From Methylophaga sp. (GTDB lineage Bacteria; Pseudomonadota; Gammaproteobacteria; Nitrosococcales; Methylophagaceae): a DNA stretch of 32,592 nucleotides. A program made the position numbers and the translations under genes. The stretch is from positions 1 through 32,592 of the forward strand of contig JASBUF010000094.1 in the NCBI GenBank assembly GCA_030148085.1, written 5' to 3'. Shown here in pieces: positions 27,244-32,592 of this stretch. Each line of letters starts with the position of its first letter. Positions within the stretch are counted from its first letter, which is position 1. The notes below the pieces were generated by a model. It searched no databases, was not told the DNA's origin, and saw only the letters and a list, made by a program, of their open reading frames with translations.

Positions 27244-28611
27244 ATGTTGTCTCTGAATAAACTCATCAACAAACTGGTCAAGGGAAAAAGCGGCAGTGAC
27301 GGCCGTCGCTCTGCTGATCCGGTCATTATTCCCCGTGAAGAACACAGTATTTCGCGTAAGCAAATCAGTCAGAATGCACTGAATGTTTTGTATACGCTGA
27401 AAGATGCCGGTTATGAGGCCTATCTGGTCGGTGGCTGTGTGCGAGACCTGTTGCTGGGGCACGAACCGAAAGATTTCGATGTGGCAACCAATGCCTTGCC
27501 TGAGCAGGTACATAAACTGTTTCGCCGTAGTCGTCTGATTGGTCGCCGTTTCAAACTGGTTCATGTGCATTTCGGCCGTGATGTGATTGAAGTGGCTACT
27601 TTCCGTGCGCCACCTGAAGAGAACAACCATGTCGATGAGCAGGGGCGGATCGTACAGGACAATGTTTATGGCAATCTGGAGCAGGATGCCTGGCGGCGTG
27701 ACTTCACCGTCAACGCGCTGTATTACAACATCCGTGATTTCTCGATTGTCGACTACACCGGTGGTATTCAGGATCTGAATGCCGGTTTGATCCGCCTGAT
27801 TGGCGATGTTGAAACCCGTTACCGTGAAGATCCGGTGCGGATGTTGCGGGCCTTGCGTTTTGTCGCCAAGCTGGGCCTGAAGCTGGATAAAAATACCGAG
27901 GCAGGCATCTTCCAGTTAGCCAGTCTGCTCAAGGATATTCCGCCAGCCCGGCTGTTCGATGAAACACTCAAGCTGTATCTCACCGGCAATGCGGCAGTCA
28001 CTCACGAATTGCTCTGCCATTATGGTCTGTTTGATGAGATGTACCCACAGACAGCTGCCTTATTGCATCAGGAAAAAGACGGCTACCCGCGCACTTTGCT
28101 AATGAAAGCGCTGGAAAATACCGACAAGCGTATTGATGACGATAAACCAGTGACCCCGGCTTTTTTGTTTGCTGCTCTACTTTGGGAGCCGGTACGACAA
28201 CGTGCCCAGTTGCTGATGGAAAACGGCATGCCGGATATTACAGCCATGCAGCGGGCCTCATCCGAAGTCATTATTGAGCAAGTTCAGCGCGTGGCGGTGC
28301 CCAAACGCTTCAGCCTGGTCACCCGCGATATCTGGAATTTGCAACCCAGACTGATTAAACGGCAAGGCAAGCGCGCATTTCGTTCTCTGCTGCATCCCAA
28401 GTTTCGTGCTGGTTATGATTTTCTGGCATTGCGTGCGGAGTCTGGTGAACCGTTCACCGAGCTGGTGGCGTGGTGGACAGAGTTCCAACAAGCCTCTGCT
28501 ACCCAACAGCAGAAAATGGTCGACTCGCTGGGTGGTGAGGGCACTGGCAAAAAGCCGCGTCGTCGCCGTCGCAGAAGACCTGCCGCCAAGAATGTGCAGA
28601 AGGACAGCTGA
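27244..28611 (+). CDS. pcnB: Poly(A) polymerase I
   Basis: PcnB adds A tails to RNA 3' ends and so promotes decay. The 455-residue product has the nucleotidyltransferase motifs GGCVRDLLLG and DFDVATNA. HRR-like RRDFTVNALYYN and DPVRMLRALRFVAKL follow. The very basic C-terminus (KKPRRRRRRRPAAK) is typical of PcnB rather than of CCA-adding enzymes. The start is not secure: ATG 27244 has no Shine-Dalgarno sequence, and the E. coli gene is known for an unusual start codon. It shares one base with the folK ATG. Confidence 0.93.
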   Translation: MLSLNKLINKLVKGKSGSDGRRSADPVIIPREEHSISRKQISQNALNVLYTLKDAGYEAYLVGGCVRDLLLGHEPKDFDVATNALPEQVHKLFRRSRLIGRRFKLVHVHFGRDVIEVATFRAPPEENNHVDEQGRIVQDNVYGNLEQDAWRRDFTVNALYYNIRDFSIVDYTGGIQDLNAGLIRLIGDVETRYREDPVRMLRALRFVAKLGLKLDKNTEAGIFQLASLLKDIPPARLFDETLKLYLTGNAAVTHELLCHYGLFDEMYPQTAALLHQEKDGYPRTLLMKALENTDKRIDDDKPVTPAFLFAALLWEPVRQRAQLLMENGMPDITAMQRASSEVIIEQVQRVAVPKRFSLVTRDIWNLQPRLIKRQGKRAFRSLLHPKFRAGYDFLALRAESGEPFTELVAWWTEFQQASATQQQKMVDSLGGEGTGKKPRRRRRRRPAAKNVQKDS

Positions 28612-29096
28612 TGCGCGTTTATATCGGTCTCGGCAGTAATCTGGAGCAGCCACAGCAGCAGATTCTGACAGCGATTCGGGATATTGAGGCCATTGCCGGA
28701 CTTGAGCTGGTGGCGCAATCCTCGCTGTATCACAGCCCGCCAATGGGACCACAAGATCAGCCGGATTACATTAATGCCGTGGTTGCCGTAGAAACTGAGT
28801 TAGCGCCATTGGCGGTGCTGGATGCGCTGCAATACATTGAGCAGTCGCATGGTCGCGTACGCAAACGTCATTGGGGTGAACGGACCTTGGATCTGGACAT
28901 TTTGCTGGTGGATGATAGGGTCGTCAATGAAACGCGGCTGACGGTGCCGCATCCGGGCATTGCCGAACGTGCCTTTGTTGTCTATCCGCTGGCAGAAATC
29001 GCGCCTGATTTAACCATCCCGGGCAAGGGCAAGCTGGCAGATATCAAGGCAAATTGCCCATTGGATGGATTAAAGCAACTGAATGAGTCACCATAA
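28611..29096 (+). CDS. folK: 6-hydroxymethyl-7,8-dihydropterin pyrophosphokinase FolK
   Basis: FolK transfers pyrophosphate from ATP to hydroxymethyldihydropterin, the step before dihydropteroate synthase in folate synthesis. The 161-residue product has IGLGSNLEQP, SSLYHSPPMGPQDQPDYINAV, and the signature KRHWGERTLDLDILL with the metal-binding DLD. VPHPGIAERAFVVYPLAEIAP is also family-typical. Its ATG overlaps the pcnB TGA, as in many gammaproteobacteria, so it is likely cotranscribed with pcnB. Confidence 0.97.
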   Translation: MRVYIGLGSNLEQPQQQILTAIRDIEAIAGLELVAQSSLYHSPPMGPQDQPDYINAVVAVETELAPLAVLDALQYIEQSHGRVRKRHWGERTLDLDILLVDDRVVNETRLTVPHPGIAERAFVVYPLAEIAPDLTIPGKGKLADIKANCPLDGLKQLNESP

Positions 29097-29753
29097 ATGA
29101 ATCTCTCGATGCCACATCACTATATCGTTGTTGAAGGACCGATAGGCGTAGGTAAAACGCATCTGGTCAAACGTCTGGCCGAGAGCTTTGGCGGCACTGA
29201 GCTGCTCGAACAACCCGAGCACAATCCGTTTCTGGAAAAATTCTACGTCTATCCCAAGCAGTCTGCCTTACCGACCCAGCTCAGTTTTTTGATGCAGCGG
29301 GTGAAACTGGGCAAAACCTTGAATCAGGATGATCTGTTTAACGATCTGCATATTGCTGATTTTATGGTGGAAAAAGACAAGCTGTTTGCTCAGATCACTT
29401 TAGATGATGATGAGCTCGCTTTGTATCACATGGTTTATGACAACCTGACCTTGCACCACCGTACGCCGGATCTGGTTATCTACATGCAAGCGACGCTGCC
29501 GGTATTGAAGTCGCGTATTGCTCAGCGCGGCATTAGCTATGAGCAGCATATCGAAGAGGGCTACCTTAAGCGTTTAGCGGATACCTATGCTGACTTCTTC
29601 CACTACTACGATGCATCGCCACTGTTAATTGTGAACGCTGAGCAGATCGATCTGGTCAATAGTGAACAGGATTATCAGCAATTGCTGGAACAAATCTGCT
29701 CTATTCAAAGTGGTCGTCATTACTACAACCCGCTTCCGGTTAAAGAGAAATAA
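29097..29753 (+). CDS. Deoxynucleoside kinase family protein
   Basis: This 218-residue protein has the dNK fold. The P-loop is VEGPIGVGKTHLVKRLA, followed by LLEQPEHNPFLEKFY and the helix QLSFLMQRV. DLHIADFMVEKDKLFA lies where kinases of this group have their DRSxYED-like motif. PDLVIYMQATLPVLKSRIAQRG matches the LID region. It most likely phosphorylates deoxyadenosine or deoxyguanosine for salvage; the exact substrate cannot be told from sequence. ATG 29097 touches the folK stop. ATG 29109 (MPHHYIVV) is an alternative. panB follows after 2 bases. Confidence 0.88.
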   Translation: MNLSMPHHYIVVEGPIGVGKTHLVKRLAESFGGTELLEQPEHNPFLEKFYVYPKQSALPTQLSFLMQRVKLGKTLNQDDLFNDLHIADFMVEKDKLFAQITLDDDELALYHMVYDNLTLHHRTPDLVIYMQATLPVLKSRIAQRGISYEQHIEEGYLKRLADTYADFFHYYDASPLLIVNAEQIDLVNSEQDYQQLLEQICSIQSGRHYYNPLPVKEK

Positions 29754-29755
29754 TT

Positions 29756-30550
29756 ATGAGTCGTCTTAGCCTGACTGCCCTGCGCAAGATGAAAGCGGCG
29801 CAGGAAAAAATCGCGGTATTAACTGCCTATGACGCCAGTTTCAGCCATGCGCTGGAACAGGCCGGTGTTGAAGTGATTTTGGTTGGTGATTCGCTAGGCA
29901 TGGTTATTCAGGGGCAGGAAAGCACGGTTCCGGTCACTGTCGACGATATGATTTATCACACGGCCAATGTGGTGCGTGGTTGCGATACGCCGTTCATCAT
30001 CGCCGATATGCCGTTTATGAGCTACGCCAATGCCGACAAGGCCATTGCCAATGCAGCACGGCTGATGGCAGAAGGTGGCGCGCAAATGGTCAAACTAGAA
30101 GGTGGCGAAGTCATTGCCGATACCGTTGAGCAATTGACCTCGCGAGGTATTCCGGTCTGTGCCCATTTGGGTTTGTTACCGCAGTCTGTACATCGTCTGG
30201 GTGGCTATATTGTGCAGGGCCGTGAACAGCAGGCTGCCGAAGAATTACTCGCTGACGCGATTCGTCTGGAACAGGCGGGCGCTGATATGTTGGTGTTGGA
30301 ATGCGTGCCGGCAACTTTGGCTCAACGTATTACCGAAGCGCTATCGATTCCGGTGATTGGTATTGGTGCCGGTAAGGACTGTGATGGTCAGGTGCTGGTG
30401 ATTTACGACATGCTGGGGTTAACGCCGGGTCGACGTCCACGTTTCAGTCATGATTTTCTGGCCGACACTGGCTCGATTCAGGCCGCATTGAGCAGCTATG
30501 TACAAGCCGTAAAATCAGCTGAATTCCCCAACGCCGAGCAGCAATTCTGA
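29756..30550 (+). CDS. panB: 3-methyl-2-oxobutanoate hydroxymethyltransferase PanB
   Basis: PanB transfers a one-carbon unit from methylenetetrahydrofolate to alpha-ketoisovalerate, giving ketopantoate. The 264-residue product equals the E. coli length. It shows VLTAYDASFSHALEQAGVEVILVGDSLGMV with the metal-binding Asp, FIIADMPFMSY, MVKLEGG and PVIGIGAGKDCDGQVLVIYDMLG. The stop TGA shares a base with the panC ATG. It continues the folate-related folK and dNK genes into the pantothenate pathway. Confidence 0.98.
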   Translation: MSRLSLTALRKMKAAQEKIAVLTAYDASFSHALEQAGVEVILVGDSLGMVIQGQESTVPVTVDDMIYHTANVVRGCDTPFIIADMPFMSYANADKAIANAARLMAEGGAQMVKLEGGEVIADTVEQLTSRGIPVCAHLGLLPQSVHRLGGYIVQGREQQAAEELLADAIRLEQAGADMLVLECVPATLAQRITEALSIPVIGIGAGKDCDGQVLVIYDMLGLTPGRRPRFSHDFLADTGSIQAALSSYVQAVKSAEFPNAEQQF

Positions 30551-31404
30551 TGCAGGTTGTTGATAGCGTCATTGGCTTAAGAACGCGCGTTAAAACCTGG
30601 CGTAGTCAGAACCAGATCATTGCCTTTGTACCCACCATGGGTAATCTGCATCAGGGGCATTTATCACTGGTGCAAAAGGCGAGAGAGCTGGCCGATAAGG
30701 TTGTTGTCAGTATTTTTGTGAACCCGCTGCAGTTCAATGATAAAAGCGACCTGACTAATTACCCGCGTACCTTGCAGGAAGACATTCATCTGCTGACGGA
30801 ACTGGACTGTGATCTGGTGTTCACCCCGGATGACACAGTGATGTACCCACAGGGCATGTCTTTGCAAACCAGTGTCCACGTGCCCGGAATGGATGACAAG
30901 CTGTGTGGTCTCGGCAGACCGGGGCATTTTGATGGCGTTGCTACTGTGGTCACCAAACTATTCAATATGGTGCAGCCGGATATCGCGGTATTTGGTGAAA
31001 AAGATTATCAACAGCTATTGCTGATTCGGCAGCTGGTGCACGATTTGAATATTCCTGTTGATATTGTCGGCGCGCCGACACACCGTGAAAGCAGTGGCCT
31101 TGCCATGAGTTCACGTAATAACCGCCTCAGTGATGAAGAGCGCACACAGGCGGCATTGTTGCATCAGCAATTACAGGCGATAAAAGCCGCATTGGAGAAT
31201 GGTGAAACAGACCTTGACGCCTTGCTCAACAGTGCGCAAACTCAGCTACAGGAAAACGGATTCGAGCCGGAATATCTGGAATTACGTAAGGCGCAGGATT
31301 TAATGCTCTATCAAGCAGGCGAGAAAACTGCTGTGCGTATTCTGATTGCAGCGCGGCTCGGGTCAGTCAGGTTGATTGATAATATTCTGTGTGACCTTGC
31401 CTGA
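30550..31404 (+). CDS. panC: Pantoate-beta-alanine ligase PanC
   Basis: PanC condenses pantoate and beta-alanine to pantothenate through a pantoyl-adenylate. The 284-residue product has FVPTMGNLHQGHLSLV with the HxGH nucleotide-binding motif, NPLQFN, GRPGHFDGVATVV, FGEKDYQQLL and the KMSKS-like AMSSRN. One-base overlap with panB (TGATG) indicates coupled translation. Confidence 0.98.
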   Translation: MQVVDSVIGLRTRVKTWRSQNQIIAFVPTMGNLHQGHLSLVQKARELADKVVVSIFVNPLQFNDKSDLTNYPRTLQEDIHLLTELDCDLVFTPDDTVMYPQGMSLQTSVHVPGMDDKLCGLGRPGHFDGVATVVTKLFNMVQPDIAVFGEKDYQQLLLIRQLVHDLNIPVDIVGAPTHRESSGLAMSSRNNRLSDEERTQAALLHQQLQAIKAALENGETDLDALLNSAQTQLQENGFEPEYLELRKAQDLMLYQAGEKTAVRILIAARLGSVRLIDNILCDLA

Positions 31405-31425
31405 GTTTCGCTAAAAGGCGATAAT
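31397..31425 (+). promoter_or_regulatory. Candidate promoter for panD
   Basis: TTGCCT (31397-31402) and GATAAT (31420-31425) have a 17-base spacer. The -10 matches consensus at five of six positions and the -35 at four. The -10 sits in the perfect palindrome CGATA-A-TATCG at 31419-31429. A start near 31432 would leave a leader of about 23 bases. The 50-base gap between panC and panD is the largest in this operon, which makes a separate promoter plausible. Confidence 0.4.
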
Positions 31426-31454
31426 ATCGGGCTAACTAACAAGATTTGTCCGCT

Positions 31455-31835
31455 ATGCAACTGACACTGTTAAAAGCAAAATTACATCGCGCCTGTGTGA
31501 CGCATTCTGAGCTGGAATACGAAGGCTCATGCGCCATTGATAGTGACTTTCTGGAAGCCGCTGGTATTCACGAATACGAGCAAATCCAGATTTACAACGT
31601 CGCCAATGGCGAGCGTTTCACCACCTATGCGATTCGCGCAGAAAAAGGTTCTAAAATCATTTCTGTGAATGGTGCTGCTGCACATAAAGCCTCACCGGGC
31701 GACCGCATTATCATCTGTGCTTACGTCAGCCTGGATGCCAAAGAAGTTGAAAACCACAAACCAACGCTGGTTTACCTCAACGAGAACAACGATATCACGC
31801 ATATGCGTCACTCCATTCCTGTTCAGGCCGCGTGA
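31455..31835 (+). CDS. panD: Aspartate 1-decarboxylase precursor PanD
   Basis: PanD is a pyruvoyl enzyme that makes beta-alanine from aspartate for pantothenate synthesis. The 126-residue product equals the E. coli length. The self-cleavage site lies in YEGSCAID between Gly24 and Ser25, and Ser25 becomes the pyruvoyl group. [21 protein letters not shown] and INGA-like [20 protein letters not shown] are typical. ATG 31455 gives the family N-terminus. A TTG three codons earlier is less likely. The maturation factor gene panZ/panM is not in view. Confidence 0.97.
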   Translation: MQLTLLKAKLHRACVTHSELEYEGSCAIDSDFLEAAGIHEYEQIQIYNVANGERFTTYAIRAEKGSKIISVNGAAAHKASPGDRIIICAYVSLDAKEVENHKPTLVYLNENNDITHMRHSIPVQAA

Positions 31836-31855
31836 TAGATCCCAAAAGAACACCC

Positions 31856-32368
31856 ATGGAAAGACTGTTTGAACGCGCACTGTGGAACAGTCGCTTTATT
31901 GTACTGATTGCGGTTATTGCCAGTCTGCTGACAGCGTTGGCTATGTTCTATATGGCCTCTGTCGATGTGTATTTTCTGCTCAGTCATCTGGGGGACTATT
32001 TGTCACCAGACTTAGTTGGTGAAGCGCGTGCGGATTTCCGTGCGGATACGGTCACCCATGTGGTTGAAGTCATTGACGGTTACCTGCTCGCCACCGTTCT
32101 GTTTATCTTTTCCTTGGGGCTGTACGAACTGTTTATCAGCAAGATAGACGAGGCCGAAGACAGTGATCACTCCAAGGTGCTCGCCATTAACAGTCTGGAT
32201 GACTTGAAAGCACGTCTCGGTCGTGTGGTGTTGATGATTCTGATTGTGAACTTCTTCGAACACGCGATCAGCATGGACTTCCATGGTCCGCTGGACTTGC
32301 TGGCATTGGCCGGTGGTATTGGTCTGATTGCTCTGGCGCTGTATCTGTCTCACTCCGAAGAACATTAA
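31856..32368 (+). CDS. UPF0114 (YqhA) family membrane protein
   Basis: The 170-residue product has about four membrane segments: FIVLIAVIASLLTALAMFYMA, GYLLATVLFIFSLGLYELFI, VVLMILIVNFFEHAI and LLALAGGIGLIALALYL. A short charged loop follows the second segment (SKIDEAEDSDHSK). This matches the UPF0114/YqhA family, of unknown function. ATG 31856 gives MERLFERALWNSRF, like the usual N-terminus of the family. GTG 31832, overlapping the panD stop as GTGA, would add eight residues and is also possible. No clear terminator follows. Confidence 0.85.
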   Translation: MERLFERALWNSRFIVLIAVIASLLTALAMFYMASVDVYFLLSHLGDYLSPDLVGEARADFRADTVTHVVEVIDGYLLATVLFIFSLGLYELFISKIDEAEDSDHSKVLAINSLDDLKARLGRVVLMILIVNFFEHAISMDFHGPLDLLALAGGIGLIALALYLSHSEEH

Positions 32369-32376
32369 ACACAACG

Positions 32377-32432
32377 CTGTCACTGAAGCGTCATCAAACT
32401 GCCACTGAGCTGTAACAACGATTCTCTATGCT
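32377..32432 (+). promoter_or_regulatory. Double Pho box with -10 element (predicted PhoB-activated promoter)
   Basis: Four 7-base repeats follow each other with exactly four bases between: CTGTCAC (32377-32383), GCGTCAT (32388-32394), CTGCCAC (32399-32405) and CTGTAAC (32410-32416). The 11-base period and the CTGTCAT-like sequence are those of PhoB sites, two repeats making one Pho box. Ten bases after the last repeat is TATGCT (32427-32432), four of six to the -10 consensus. That spacing is usual for PhoB-dependent promoters, where the Pho box replaces the -35. The gene at 32462 is the target by position. Confidence 0.78.
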
Positions 32433-32461
32433 TGCCACGAAAGGCAAGGTAGAGATGAGAA

Positions 32462-32592
32462 ATGCTAAATATTGAACAGGCAGTTCAGCAGAAATTCCCC
32501 CGTTTTCAACACACCAGTCCCTGGATTAAAAAGCCGACGCTCGGCTTTTTACGCAAAATCACTCACGAGCAGGAAGTAAACCGCTTCCTCGA
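32462..32592 (+). CDS. Acyltransferase, OlsF/OlsA-like (ornithine lipid or lysophospholipid type), 5' part
   Basis: Only the first 43 codons are in the window (MLNIEQAVQQKFPRF, then KKPTLGFLRKITHEQEVNRFL). This N-terminus resembles the start of proteins annotated as lysophospholipid or GNAT-type acyltransferases (formerly putative haemolysins), some of which are OlsF-like ornithine lipid synthases. The catalytic motifs lie beyond the edge, so the assignment is from memory of the family N-terminus. A GAG at 32452-32454 is a possible weak ribosome-binding site. The Pho boxes upstream agree with a lipid-remodelling role under phosphate shortage. The leader carries a 6-bp inverted repeat CTTGCC/GGCAAG at 32431-32448. 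Confidence 0.6.
   Translation, partial: MLNIEQAVQQKFPRFQHTSPWIKKPTLGFLRKITHEQEVNRFL

Noticed and set aside
32374..32391. Inverted repeat ACGCT-N8-AGCGT after the YqhA-family gene as its terminator
   Set aside because: The stem is only 5 bp and has no T tract. The bases are better explained as part of the Pho box array.

Overview
The window looks like a chromosomal segment of a free-living gammaproteobacterium of medium G+C. The order miaA-hfq-hflX-hflK-hflC-DUF2065-hisZ-purA is the gammaproteobacterial arrangement (pseudomonad-like, because hisZ sits before purA), and pcnB-folK-(dNK)-panB-panC-panD is also typical of the class. A marine methylotroph such as Methylophaga would fit, but that is only a guess from general resemblance. 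No insertion sequences, prophage, CRISPR array or tRNA gene were seen.

Layout. (1) 1-134: the 3' part of a 5S rRNA gene and the terminator of its rRNA operon. (2) 397-8905: rho, then miaA, hfq, hflX, hflK, hflC, a DUF2065 gene, hisZ and purA, all on the + strand and tightly packed. Candidate internal promoters lie before hfq and hflK. The run closes with a bidirectional terminator shared with a convergent beta-hydroxyacid dehydrogenase gene (8943-9809, - strand). (3) 9919-16272: glyA, nrdR, ribD, ribE, a RibBX-type ribB, lpxB and rnhB. The riboflavin operon lacks the usual ribH-nusB tail and runs directly into lpxB-rnhB. (4) 16213-18386: a LuxR-type regulator (- strand) whose 3' end overlaps rnhB, a 207-bp divergent control region with inverted repeats, and a gene for an exported GlcG/HbpS (DUF336)-like protein with its own terminator. 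(5) 18462-27184: an 11-gene atypical type II secretion cluster: GspG, GspF, GspE, a PilM/GspL-like cytoplasmic protein, PilN-like, PilO/GspM-like and GspC/PilP-like proteins, a lipoprotein secretin with TPR-like repeats, and three further small pseudopilins. (6) 27244-32368: pcnB, folK, a deoxynucleoside kinase gene, panB, panC, panD and a UPF0114 (YqhA) membrane protein gene. (7) 32377-32592: a very regular double Pho box with a well-placed -10 element, in front of the first 43 codons of an acyltransferase resembling the OlsF/OlsA-like ornithine-lipid or lysophospholipid family.

Most of the window is housekeeping: transcription termination, tRNA modification, RNA chaperone, membrane proteolysis control, purine, one-carbon, riboflavin, lipid A and pantothenate metabolism. 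The two parts that deserve attention are the accessory block at 16.2-27.2 kb and the phosphate-starvation promoter at the right edge. In the accessory block a regulator, an exported haem-binding-type protein and a secretion machine lie side by side, so the exported protein may be a substrate of the machine.
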